Positions 23,086-34,115 of a stretch of 64,000 bases of DNA are shown piece after piece. Origin of the DNA: Armigeres subalbatus. Lineage: Eukaryota > Arthropoda > Insecta > Diptera > Culicidae. A program made the translations under genes and the position numbers. The notes under the pieces are model-generated. The model did not search any database. It was given only the letters and a program-made list of their open reading frames with translations, and was not told where the DNA came from. The stretch is taken from NCBI RefSeq assembly GCF_024139115.2, contig NC_085140.1:104916988-104980987 (forward strand), written 5' to 3'. How positions within the stretch are numbered: position 1 is the first letter of the stretch; each line of letters starts with the position of its first letter.

Positions 23086-23221
23086 TAAGGGTTCATTCAC
23101 AAATTACATAACGCTAAAATGGACCTGGGGGCTGAAAGCCCCCACCCACCCTCTCGTAACGTATTTTGTATGGGAGGGTTCTGAAATTTGTATGGGCCGT
23201 ATTTGTGAATGGCTCTAACTA
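23086..23221. mobile_element. Small MITE with ATTCACAAAT ends
   Basis: Ends read TAAGGGTTCATTCACAAATT and ATTTGTGAATGGCTCTAACT, inverted with two or three mismatches. The interior holds a CATAACG / CGTAACG pair around runs of C and G with TTGTATGGGAGGG. This is a very common layout in mosquito genomes (family knowledge). It is non-coding and lies between two foldbacks. Confidence 0.75.
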
Positions 23222-24074
23222 AGTTTTTACCAATTTGATCCAGACTATCTTTTGAAAAAGGCCAATTTTTTTATTGATTTTTCAAATGGATACAATCAAA
23301 AACGACGCATCCTACAAAAAATGTTATAAGGGTGACTATCGCAAAATCAGTTAAAGTTTCTAATAAAGATATCGGAAACAATTCAAATTGAGCCCTACAC
23401 TGAAAAAAAAAATCAGTTTCAACAGTTTCAAAAATAAAACTCGATTTGCGAAAAAACGCTTTTTGATTTGTATGAAATTGTGTCTCAAGATAGGTGATTT
23501 TGTTCCCTACCAACCGTCCATACATCGCAAGCTGGGCACTTTGAAGGAAAAAGTTTTTCTAACAAAACTTTTTCTTGTCGAAATTATTTTCAGTGTATTT
23601 TTATCCGTTGCGATTAGTTACGACCTAAATATTGTACTCTGCTTGACTGTACAGGAATATTTAAATATATGTATGTATATGTTAAATCCAATGGCACTCC
23701 TTGACACTGAGAAAAAAAACCAATTCCGACAAGAAAAATTTTTTGTTAGAAAACTTTTTTCCCTTAAAAGTGTCAAGCTTGCGATGTATGGACGGTTGGT
23801 AGGGAACATAATCACCTATCTTGAGACACAATTTCATACAAATAAAAAAAGCGTTTTTTCGCAAATCGAGTTTTAATTTTGAAACTGTTGAAACTGATTT
23901 TTTTCAGTGTAGGGCTCAATTTGAATTGTTTCCGATATCTTTATTAGAAACTTTGACTGATTTTGCGATAGTCACCCATACAACATTTTTTGTAGGATGC
24001 GTCGTTTTTAATTGTATCCATTTGAAAAATCAATAAAAAATTTGGCCTTTTTTTGGATCAAATTTGGAAAAACT
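23222..24074. repeat. Large palindrome, 853 bp, arms of about 375 bp
   Basis: The arms 23222-23597 and 23704-24074 are near-identical inverted copies, by eye above 90%. Shared blocks include GGATACAATCAAAAACGACG, CGATTTGCGAAAAAACGC, GATAGGTGATTTTGTTCCC and AACCGTCCATACATCGCAAG, each found in reverse in the other arm. The unpaired centre is about 105 bases (23598-23703). Long ORFs on both strands are mirror images of each other and not genes. A transcript would form a very long hairpin. Confidence 0.92.
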
Positions 24075-24689
24075 ATGTAAATATGTACTTTTCTTTTAAT
24101 AGCACCTCTTAAAATATTGCACAAAAAGTCAATATAAACAATAAGAACACTTAAATGTTCCCAAAAATTCTTTTTTGGTTTCATGCATTTTTATCACAGC
24201 AAAAATCCATTAATTCCGCTAAGTGGATTATTCCATTGCTGTCGAGCGTTGATTTCGAACCAAACACCGCATAGGTCAAGTGATCATCACGATAGTCAAG
24301 ATGACATGGATATGACAACCACAACATCAGGAAAGTTTTCCTATCATTCATGCCGGTGATCACAGGCAGAAGAAGTGAAGACATGGTGAGTGACCAAGCG
24401 CTAGTTGCTAAAATGTCACTTTCATGGTGATCGTTACACCAAGCATGTGAGATCCACATTGAGCATCACAATTGAGTGCTTGACACATGACCTGGATTTT
24501 GTTATTGTCACGCTTTGCGTGACTTGTACGGTGACACTTTGCAGCACTGGCAAGAACATCTTCAGGCCAGGCAGGTCGAAGTTCCACCGCTACTCGGTCC
24601 ACTGCTACAACCCTGGTATTATCAAGGATTCACAAGAGCAGAATTCCCCACCGAAGGCACACATCTCCGCAAAATTTTTCGGATCTTTG
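24075..24689. other. Unannotated DNA
   Basis: No gene is supported. It contains many short GTGAC/GTCAC phrases, some shared with 22480-22760. Confidence 0.3.
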
Positions 24690-25130
24690 TAACCGTATTC
24701 TTAGTGGAGGTAGCACCAATAGTGGAGGTAGTGGGGTTTTAATGTTTTTATCATAAATATACCGTTTACGATGGTTTCAGTTGATGCGTCGTGCTTTAAA
24801 CATCCTGTTAAATGCAAACTATCCTAAGATTTCGCTTGAAAAACTATTGAAAACAATGATTTTCCTTAATTAAATCGACTCCCTTGCACCTATAGTGGTG
24901 CAACTGTACCAATAGTGGCTAGTTCCATAAGAAATCCATGGATAGCAACACTATGGGAACCAAAATTATTTTTTACTGCCACTGACGTCAATCTCATTTT
25001 TGTTAGCAAATTTATTAGTTCATCTATTGGCTAAAATATTAAAGCTGTAAATTTTCCATAATTATCGATTTAAAAAAATATTTTCTTTTGTAGATCTACT
25101 AATACCTCCACTATTGGTACCGTTACCCTA
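24690..25130. mobile_element. MITE with CCAATAGTGGAGGTA ends, about 440 bp
   Basis: The right end reads TACCTCCACTATTGGTACCG then TTACCCTA. The left end carries the inverse as GTAGCACCAATAGTGGAGG at 24710-24728 but is rearranged outside it. The AATAGTGG core and TTACCCTA edge resemble the MITE at 20082-20635, so the two may be related families. A block at 24776-24905 recurs at 48847-48975. Confidence 0.65.
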
Positions 25131-25224
25131 TCTCCGACAAAAACAAAGCTTTGTCGTTGGTTCTCTTTTGTCGCTTGTTTCGCAAGCGCATTTCAGAAAA
25201 ATTGATTCTCTGTCGATAGGCTAT

Positions 25225-25790
25225 CGTATGACCTAGTGGGTCGTAAGCCGGTCGTCATAGCAGGAGATATGACAGCTTGGGCAGTGGAGTGGGGCAGCCG
25301 CTGCACCAATCGAAAGGGTCAATCATTACTAGAGGCACTAGCGAAGCTCGACGCAGTGCTAGTCAATGATGGTTCCGCTAGCACGTTCGAGGTCCGGGGA
25401 TCCCTGTCAGGTCCGTGGGTGGAGGACCAATCACTTCGACAGCGAGGTCGAGAAATTGCAGATGCCCAGTATACAAGTGAAGTCCCGAGATTGCGGCCCT
25501 TCAATCAACCTTCCTCAAGGCTAGACGAAGGATGCAACGTGCCCGCACCGAGAATGAAAGAGTGGACCGCCGTGAAGTGTTGAGAGCTGCGAAACTAGCC
25601 TTTAACAAGGCCATCAAGAGCAGTACGAGAGCGTGTTCCGACAACCTATGCTCCAGGGCCTGATGGAGTTCCGAACAGCGCTCTCAAGGCAGCAATCAAA
25701 GCGAACCCGAACATGTTCAGGCTAGCTATGCTGAGATGCCTTGATGAGTGTAGATTCCCCGAAAGATGGAAAGCGACCCATGGGCGCATA
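25225..25790 (+). pseudogene. R1/LOA-like LINE relic: endonuclease piece joined to RT start
   Basis: The frame from 25236 reads an endonuclease middle region, VVIAGDMTAWAVEWGSRCTN, followed by GQSLLEALAKLDAVLVNDG, which is typical of R1/LOA-type apurinic endonucleases. After a gap the sequence at about 25640-25760 reads the start of an RT domain (PGPDGVPNSALKAAIKANP, then FPERWK). Most of the endonuclease end and linker are missing, and both ends are truncated, so this is an internally deleted relic. Confidence 0.75.
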
Positions 25791-25799
25791 GACCAATCT

Positions 25800-26409
25800 G
25801 TCTTATTGACACGATATTAATTCAAAAGTTTACACATGATTTTCAATAAAATTTGTTCTAGCTTAAATATCTGTTATCTGTGCTTTAAGATATTTCATCC
25901 AGCTGATTATACTCACGCGTATTCAAGTGAACAATATAAATGATCGCATTTTTTTCTTCTCTTTTCAGGTAAGTTTACCGATTCAACGAATACCCGATAT
26001 TTTAATTATAAATTGAGGGAAGCCCTATTTGTGAATCCAGTACATCCATACATACGTACAAGCAACTTTTTTGGGTGAGTCTTTACAACGACATTTTCTA
26101 GCTAATGACAGTATATTACTCACTATTTCGTTCTCAATTTTTCCTATTATTGGCGGATTATAATGATGAATCATTATTCTATAAAATGTTGTTTGACGCA
26201 TTCTATACTAAGTTTGTAGCGATGAAAATAAAATAAAATGTTTAAAAATCAAATTGCTTCACTAAAGTTTTACGCAACTGAAGGGATAAGTAAGTGTTTA
26301 AATTGATTCTAGTTTTATTTATTTGTTTTCAAACCCAACATTACCTTTGAACGCCAATTATACAATAGGGAAGGTTTTGCAACCGGTATACGGATCGAAA
26401 GATTTAAGT
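25800..26409. other. Unannotated AT-rich DNA
   Basis: No gene or clear repeat seen. Confidence 0.35.
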
Positions 26410-26782
26410 TTTGAGTTAGGGGGCAGCAGGGACAGCAGGGACAGCATGGACCATGTCCAAGGGCTTGACGACCCCTCCCCAGCTGTCTGCGAGTCAGGGA
26501 GAACTGCCTGGTGGGATTTAGCAGTGGGCTCTGCTAAAATCCCTCCCAAAAAACCACAAGTGCCCGTAATCAGACTCTATCAAAGCGACTATGTGCCGCT
26601 TCAAAAGCACAAGCCCAGGGAGTGCCAATTGGCATGGGGAGTGTCCCTACTCCGGTAGGGTAGCGCGTGAGCTGCTTCGGCAGGGAGTGAGTGACTGTTT
26701 GTGCTGAGGCAGGAGTGTCATAGCGCGTCACCGCTATTGTCACCTCGAAGCGCAGCAGAAGTCTGAGTATGGACTGCACATC

Positions 26783-28108
26783 ATGGATACAAATTTCATC
26801 CATTTGCTTCAAAAACATACATGTTTATTTCCAAAATGGTAATATGTTTGAATCAAACATATTTATTTTTAAAACCAAATTAAATCCCTGTTTGTTTTAT
26901 ACATACACTAGTGGGCAGCCCCTCGCTCGCTCTTGCAAAAGTAAACAAAAACTCGAGTTCCGATCGGATCCGATCGGAAGTCAACAGAGGAGCAGGAGCA
27001 AGAGTGAATCATATGTTTTCTTGCTTCCAAATTGATGATAAGGATGTTTTCAGGTACAGAAAGGTAAGTAAATGAAAAATGAATGTTTGGAATAGTGAAA
27101 TCTGGTAGTCAAATGCTACCAGAATATGAAAATTGGTAGAATTGATAAGAAAATATTATGAGTGGTCGAACCAAAACAATAATATCCATGTTTGCTTCAA
27201 ACATTTAGCTGGTTGAAACCACCCCCCTGAAATGAGATGTAGTTCTTGAAGCCGTCTACCGATTGGGTGGCGCTAGTGTTTCTTTTCCTATTTTAAGCTC
27301 CGTTCATACCGCCGTGCGAGCATTGGCGATTGGCGCTTTGATATTGCATGAGAAAGAAGAAGCAGAAAGATGATAATCAAACATATTCTCACGGGAAAAC
27401 ATACGAAGAAATTTTTGAAACTCTTTTTTAAAATTCTAGAAGCAATTTAATTAAAAACGGTAAGTAGTACGGGGTAAGACTTGTTTTCTACTGCACAATA
27501 AACACAATATTTCAATTTCAATTTTTATTCTGTGATATCATACTTAATACACAGTATAAGAAAAGTCCAACCCCGTACTGTTTACCGTTTTTAATTAAAT
27601 TGCCTTTTAATTAAAATTTAAGAGAAGAGTTTCAAAAATATCCTCGTATGTTTTCCCATGCGAATTTTTTAAATATCATCTTTCTGCTTCTTCTTCTTCT
27701 TCATGCAACATCAAAGCGCCAATTAATAACGTCGAAAATCACGCAACAATGCAATACATCTCATCTCGTTGAATATTTAACAATGCAACACATGCCACTT
27801 ACGCCGCTTGCGCATCCGACTGTTCTGACTTCGTGTGTTTATTGCTTAACCGGCAATGTTTACATCCAGCAGTTGCAGCACCATGTTTTTGGCTTCAGGC
27901 GAGTTGTTCGTGAATGACAGCCGTTTCATGGGGGTGGTTGAAACAACTTGAAACGCACATTTGATTAAAAAAAAAGTTTTCGTTCGCTTCAAATGCAACA
28001 ATATGTTTGATCCAAACATAGTTATGTTTGATGCCAGAACAAACTGAATTTATGTTTGGATTTACCTAGAATATGTTTGTTTTTAACGTAGTTTTTTCTG
28101 CGTGATGC
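26783..28108. mobile_element. Insertion rich in ATGTTTG motifs, containing a large foldback
   Basis: This DNA separates GACTGCACAT (26782) from GCTAAGGTAGGAG (28109), which are adjacent as GACTGCACATGCTGAGG at 28340. Both edges carry many ATGTTTG/CAAACAT motifs in both orientations (26815-26900 and 28000-28080). A TIR of a DNA element is likely but is too degenerate to trace exactly. Confidence 0.55.
27207..27952. repeat. Foldback element, about 746 bp, palindromic throughout
   Basis: Ends are GGTTGAAACCACCCCC on the left and GGGGGTGGTTGAAAC-type on the right. Inside, the arms mirror each other through GGCGCTTTGATATTGCATG / CATGCAACATCAAAGCGCC, AAGAAGAAGCAGAAAGATGA / TCATCTTTCTGCTTCTTC, CGTTTTTAATTAAATTGC and GTACGGGGT, to a centre near 27515. 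Arm identity is moderate (perhaps 80%), so it is older than the palindrome at 23.2 kb. The ORF at 27648-27917 lies in one arm and is not a gene. Confidence 0.8.
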
Positions 28109-28988
28109 TAAGGTAGGAGTGTCGTAGCGTAGTATCGTTGTTTGGTCCCTACATACCGCTATCGACACCTCGAGGCATGGCAGTGGAGTGTTAGAGTGAG
28201 TTGGGGAGTGTCCCTACTTCGGTAGGGTAGCGCGTGAGCTGCTTCGGCAGGGAGTGAGTGATCTGGTTGTGCTGAGGCAGGAGTGTCATAGCGTGTCGCC
28301 GCTATTGTCACCTCGAAGCGCAGCAGAAGTCTGAGTATGGACTGCACATGCTGAGGTAGGAGTCGAGGTACCCATCGACACCTCGAGGCATTGCAGTGGA
28401 GTGTTAGAGTGAGCACCCGAAAAGGGTCACATGGAGCGAATGGTCTTTGGAGAAGCTGCTTCGGCGGCAGGGTAGCAGTGGGTTGTACCCACACACCTAC
28501 AGTTGTGCACATGTGGTGCATGGGGAGTGTCCCTGCTTTGGCAGGGTAGCGTGTGGTCTGCTTCGGCAGTGGTGTGATTGATCTGCTCGTGCTGAGGCAG
28601 GAGTGTCGTAGCGTAATATCTGTAGGCCCAGGCAGTTACCGCTATTGACACCTCGAGGCATGGCAGCGGAGCGCCCGGGAGAGCATCCAAGTAAGACTCA
28701 AATGGAGTGAATGGTGTGCGAGCACCCAAGTCAGTCTCGCATGGGACGAGTGCCTGTGTGAGAGATAATGAGCGAGTACGCTTAGTACTGCCATCCCCCC
28801 AGAAGTAGTACTGCGAGGTAGTTCCTGGGGGAAACGATGGTGGAGCCCAAGGGAGTTTAGTCGGTATTACCGGTATGGTCGAGTCCGACACTCCAGTACA
28901 CTTCCGTGTGGTAGTTTGGCAACTACAATGCACGTGTACTGGGTTAGTGTGTAAATGCATTCTCACTTGTAAAAAAAAAAAAAAAAAA

Positions 28989-31924
28989 GTTTTGAGTTAA
29001 CCGGCCAACAAACATCGCATGATTCAGCATTTGACCATGTGCTCCTCTCAGCTCTAATGCATCTACGATGTGTGGAAAATATGACATCAAAACACTTGAC
29101 GCAGTTGAATCAAGCTAATAGCTTCGTCGGAAATGGCCAAGCGGACTGCACCAGCACCACCACCACCGCCGCGGTCGCAGGACCACAGGCAATGGCAAGC
29201 AACTGTTGCGCACAATAATGCGCGCGGCATCCATCGGCACTGTTTACAAATAACTTAATTGCAATCAACCGTCGATCAATCAAAATTGTAAACACGTCTG
29301 CCCGGTACTGCGATGCGATGGAGAATACACTCCGAACTGATCGCATTCGTCTGTCCGATTGGCATAAATAGCTGGCAGTCTTAAATCATGCACCAAAACA
29401 TGACGGGCCGAAGAGAGTGGGTCAAGTTCGTCAATGATTTCCAACCGAAGCCGGATCTGATGTGTTTTGTTGGTTTGCGCCAATGAAACCTTGTAAGACG
29501 TATATCTAGCTACTGTTGATCGATTGATGGGTTAACCGAAACGTTTTATTGTAGTGAACCCTCCAGTCAGTGAACTCTCTTTCTCGGGTATTCGATTGCC
29601 TAATGCGCACCCAAACCGGTTCCACTAACTATGGGCCGGAGTGGAGGGATTTCAATCAAATTCCTGATTAATCGTGATAAAAAGTTATAATAACTTGGAG
29701 ACATAAAATTTCCCCAGCAGTGATTCAGTTCAACGAAAAGCTGAAGTCACTTAAAACACTACTTTCAGGACTCATACAAATATAATAATTTCATGAAACT
29801 CCTACATAGTCACATAGTGCTATAAATTGGTTATTTATCAAATGGAAAACCGATTTGAAGGTGTGCTAAATCAAGAACTCATTATGTCTTATCAGTTCGA
29901 AGTTATGTTCGACTTTCGACCACTATGTGACTCCTACCACCCTCCTACCCCGAACGGTTTTTCAGATTTTTCCCACACGTGCCAATCTCCCAGCGAACTG
30001 AACTATTTATACGAATTATACAAAACAGCGAATTAAGGAGATCAACGCAATCAACCGGTTCTACAACATCTTTCAACGACGGCAGCGAGCAGCGACGATA
30101 CACGACAGAGGTGAATGAAAGAAATGTGGCACACTTTAGAGCGACGGACTGGTCAGGGTGGGCACCTTTTGCTCAGGAACAGGAAGCTAAGTCTCTGCCG
30201 CAATCCTTCTCCCCTGCTTGGTAGCCGATCGCGATGGGCGCTTCTGGTACGGGTGAACCGTAGAGAGGGCTTCCTTTTTCACGGTATCAGTAGCTTAGAT
30301 CAGTGGCTCCACGCTCTCTATCTGTATATAGGCGGGCTGGAATGTCGAATTAGAGATTGCTTTACTTAATTCGAGTGTCGGTCAATTTAAATCGCCCCAG
30401 AGCAGTAAATAGGGCGTAATTGACTTATCAAGCCCAGCTACTGGAGCTCGGTGGTGTGAGGAGCTGATTGCAGTGATTTTATCTTGTTTAGATATGAGTA
30501 CAACAGCTGTATGCGGGTTACGAGTGATAGTTCTTGTTGCGTTTAGACATACGACAGGAGCTCAAAATTCTCATTCGTTCAAGTGTCAGCTCTTGAGGAA
30601 CGTGCAAGTTGATGTTGATTATGGTCCCAGCTGAATTTCCGAATCTCAGGTACATTGTATGATTGTCTTCCCCATAAAAGTTCCCCCATAATTTATTGAG
30701 CTAATATTACGTAATCCGTGGTAACTATGTACAAGCTCGGCGTCAAGCTTACTTGAAGATATTTCTGATAGACACTTTGAAAAAGAATACCTATCTTCCC
30801 ATTTTTCTGCGGTTGGAATTTATTGATTTGTTAGTCAACACGTAAAAAAAGGACATGTAAAAATATATGAAAAATATTAGGAATAATCGGTTATATAGGT
30901 CAATGTGTCTTAATGTGCCAAAGAAGCCAAACCCCCAAATGAATTTAAACCCTACTTGAAGTAAAGCGAAATAATCTGCAAGGCTGTTACAAACGGTGAT
31001 GGCTTCGCCGTTTTCGCGAAAAAAAAAATTTCCTTTCGCGGATTCAGTGCGATTTTCGTCAGATTTTAGTCAGGGTTGGTCCAAAGGTTCAGATTCAGCG
31101 TCCAATCCTAAAACGCCCCGACTGTCTAGATTACTAAGACTGTACTTTTCTTTACCCAAAACATTTAATAATAAAAAAAAATGCCAATTTTTCCATTTCA
31201 ACTAGGTAGATGTTCTTGCCCATTTCCTTCCATGTTCATCCTTTATTAATAAGTGCTGCAGTTAGCGGCTTCTTTGATAGTGTCACAAAGCTGCGTTTGT
31301 AGTAAACGCACAGCATCGAAGCAAAAAGTTTTCAAACTGATAGGCCTAACATGCTCGCAATGAAGACGTGCATTTATGCTGCTGGGCGAGGTGCCCATAA
31401 AAACACCCGAATGCGTGAAGTGAAGAAGCATTTGGCGCGAAAAGTGAAATCGCAATCACCGTCATCAACGTTCACAGAAGGCGGGTTATTTAATTTTTTG
31501 TTTTGTCTTCCGGTGTGGTGAAATAAGTGACAGTCACAATAATTATGTATGAAATTCGACGTTATAGTTGTGACACTGTTGCCTGCAGGCGTTTTTTCAA
31601 TACAAAAGTCACCATTAATGAATCAATTTGTTTGCAGTTGAATAAGATAGTACCAGATAAAACATTAATGGAAAATTCTGTTTCAATTGGCATATTCTTC
31701 TTCACTATCAAGCTTTAAGAATAGTTCAATGAAAATAACACATTTGAACAGGAGGATAAAGAAACGAAATTCTATGTTCGATTAAATACTGCCGAGGAAA
31801 TGCCTCATAACTCTTCCATTATCAACAAACTCACGTCGATTGCCTCTAGATGACTTGCCAATGGGTTTTGAATGACTTGCCAATGGGTTAGCAAAAATAA
31901 TGCCGTATGGTGGTGGCATCTACC
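28989..31924. other. Unannotated, low-repeat region
   Basis: This is the longest stretch without a recognised repeat. The segment 29110-29460 and the segment 29960-30360 are more GC-rich with overlapping short frames, none recognised. TATA-like phrases (TATTTATACG near 30005, TGTATATAGGCGGGC near 30323) occur but no gene follows. It could hold untranslated exons or regulatory DNA of a host gene. Confidence 0.3.
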
Positions 31925-32378
31925 TACCCGACCAGTAGATGTAACCAGTAGATGGTAACAGATTTATATCAGAACTTATTATCCTGTTACAGCATATATT
32001 TTTATAACAGAGGTTGTTCTAAAACATGCACCATTAGTAGTAGAAATAACAAAAAATTGTATCAAAATTTCTTCTAGTTAAAAAAAACGTTACTAAATAT
32101 ATTTTCAATTCAACAAAAGTATAACTCGAAATAACCAAAATTATTGCAAATTATGTTATTTAAAAGAACTAAGTTATAACTGGTTGCATTACTAATATTA
32201 CTATTCATAATTATTATATCACATTGTGTTATAATCATGTTGTGACGATCATGGATTTTTTTTTCTCTTTATCCGGTACAAAGAATTAATAACAAAATTA
32301 TTGCAGATATTGTTATTTGTTTCACATATAGATGTGATTGTGATATGTATCATTTTGTTATGGCTAACTGGTCGGGTA
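31925..32378. mobile_element. MITE with TACCCGACCAGT ends, about 454 bp
   Basis: The left end TACCCGACCAGTAG and the right end AACTGGTCGGGTA are inverted, and similarity continues patchily inwards (TAACAGATTTATA against TATGTATCATTTTGTTA). The interior is extremely AT-rich with many GTTAT/ATAAC repeats in both orientations. No ORF. Confidence 0.72.
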
Positions 32379-32874
32379 AGCATTAGCGACTGCTCTCCAC
32401 GATTGACATACCATCATTGTTTCCGGCTGGCGAAACCGAAACCTAAACGGAACCGGTTCAAAGCGGATTCGACTCGAGCGGATGCTTCAGATCGTTTTGA
32501 GTTAATAATCACTCCTCTTGCATCCCGAGATGTGAGAAAAAAACGTCATTTGCATTCGATGAGATTTTAAGCAAGTAGGGGAACTTTACAGTAGTCCACC
32601 TCACTGAACATATATTTATCTCATCGCGAAACAAACAAATGAAGCCCCAACTTCGTTGCTTCTTTTTGCTAACATGCGTACTCATTGCTGAAAAAAATCA
32701 CAAAAATAAGAAACAAATCAAATTCTTATTCATTGCTTTGTTTTTCATGGGATGAATATCAGAGCTATGAAATGAAGTCCAAGAGCAGTAACCATTGGCA
32801 TAAATACCACCGATTTTTTTTACACAATGGTTTCATATTAAACTTCTGAATCCTAAAATGTCATGAATAGTATG
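32379..32874. other. Unannotated DNA
   Basis: No gene supported. The sequence 32390-32570 is moderately GC-rich, followed by AT-rich sequence. Confidence 0.3.
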
Positions 32875-33262
32875 ATTTTTGACTTAAACTACGTCTTAAG
32901 GGGAAGGCTTGGATACAGGGTGTAAAATGAAAGTTTCAAAATTGAGGACCGTCACGAAATCATGTAAGATTTTGAACGTTAATAGAGCATTTATCTTCTG
33001 ATGAATTTTATATATCAATCGATTCGGAAACTGTCTACCAATTTGCTAGTTTTATTGAAACTTTTAATTATCAACGTTAAACTAGGGTATCGGACCATTT
33101 TCGCAGCACCTCCTATTCCCGTTCGCAACGTGAGTTTCATTTCAGCCATCGTCCAGTGCGGTTGGCTTTTGGGCTCTGCTTTTTGTGCGGTGTTTCGCAC
33201 CAGTTTGGCACAAAAAGTAGAAAAATAGAGACGGAGCAGTGACAGCGGTCGAAACAAATGTG
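32875..33262 (-). repeat. Dispersed repeat, copy B (inverted relative to 14598-14990)
   Basis: On the minus strand this follows copy A block by block, with an insertion of CAGTTTGGCACAAAAAGTAG around the internal hairpin. It lies directly against the ~167-bp satellite, which starts within 20 bases of its head. Copy A has no such neighbour. Confidence 0.75.
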
Positions 33263-33280
33263 TGTATGTATGTGCGCAAA

Positions 33281-33812
33281 CAGTCTCGCCCATTTTTAGG
33301 CACTCAACATTAACCGATTTTTTCGCCACAAATTGCATTCGACGACATTGCATTCCATTATTACCAATCAAAAATTGGCATGATCGAACTATGGGTTCGG
33401 AAGTAATGGCCAAAATACTTTTTTTTGCGCCAGAAACAAATAAAATAGTCTCGCCCATTTATTAGGCACTTATCCTTTAGCGATTTGCTTGCAACAAGTC
33501 GCATTCAATGGAGAATCCTGTTCCATTATTGTCTATTGAAAATTGACCGGATCAGATTATAAGATCAGATGTTATGGCCGAAATTCTTGTTTTTGCGCCA
33601 GAAACGATTAAATAATTTTCGCCAATTGTTTAGGCACTTATCTTTAACTGATTTGCTTACAACAAGTTGCATTCGGCAAAGAGTCCCATTGTTTTCTTTT
33701 TAAAATTGTCCAGATGTCCTATGAGATGAAAAGTAATTGTTAAAATAAATTTTAAGGTAAAAACGCGTGAAAAAATTCTCAGCAATTTTCTACGCACTTA
33801 TCTTTAACTCCG
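33281..33812 (+). repeat. Satellite-like tandem repeat, unit about 167 bp, three to four copies
   Basis: Units start near 33281, 33448, 33616 and 33779 (spacings 167, 168, 163). Each has TCGCCCATTTATTAGGCACT, ATCTTTAACCGATTTGCT, CAACAAGTTGCATTCG, CCATTGTTG, AAAATTGGCCAGATCGGA and TTTTTGCGCCAGAAAC in order. Divergence is about 20-25% by eye. A single dispersed copy is at 43755-43900. Confidence 0.82.
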
Positions 33813-33894
33813 TTCAAATTCGATTCGAAATTGTAAAATAATTCTTCTCTACAGCACGGACAAAAGTTTGGATCTCCAAAGACTCCATCTTAAT

Positions 33895-34112
33895 AGCGGA
33901 GGGATTCCATTCTGAATCGAAAAAGTATTTTATTTGTCATAGCAGGAGGATTCTTTTCGAAAGGATTCTATTTAAGGTCGCAGAAAAATTTCACTCGGAT
34001 TCGTAAAAGAACGTAGTTACTACGTTCAGAATCACAAAAGAATGATGCTCAAAATCGCAAACGAATTCCGTTCGGAATCGCATTATAACGCCGATCAAAA
34101 TAGCAGAATGAT
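33895..34112 (+). repeat. Minisatellite, unit about 25-27 bp (GGATTCCATTCGGAATCGCA type), left half
   Basis: About eight diverged units of the form AGGATTCCATTCGGAATCGC follow each other. Each unit has an imperfect palindrome (GATTCC...GGAATC). The array stops at the inverted-repeat unit at 34116 and resumes near 34535. Confidence 0.75.
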
Positions 34113-34115
34113 TAC

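Larger units (their letters stand above)
26410..28988 (+). mobile_element. ORF-less LINE derivative with RTE-like leader and poly(A) tail, interrupted
   Basis: The part 26515-26630 shares blocks with the RTE leaders at 4062-3932 and 46462-46307 (GCAGTGGGCTCTG, TATCAAAGCGAC, TGTGCCGCT). It is followed by internal repeats built on TAGGGTAGCGCGTGAGCTGC, GCTGAGGCAGGAGTGTC and ACCTCGAGGCATGGCAG. These occur at 26640-26782, 28110-28350 and 28515-28670. It ends in a 3'UTR-like stretch with TTAGTGTGTAAATGC and an 18-A tail at 28971-28988. I find no ORF, so this is a non-autonomous derivative. The insert at 26783-28108 splits it. Confidence 0.6.

Noticed and set aside
23388..23876. 162-codon frame across the palindrome
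   Set aside because: It is a mirror-image artefact of the inverted arms, with the same peptide on the opposite strand.
30300..30340. TATA-box core promoter (TGTATATAGGCGGGC)
   Set aside because: It is a single motif without a readable downstream exon or initiator; too weak to call.
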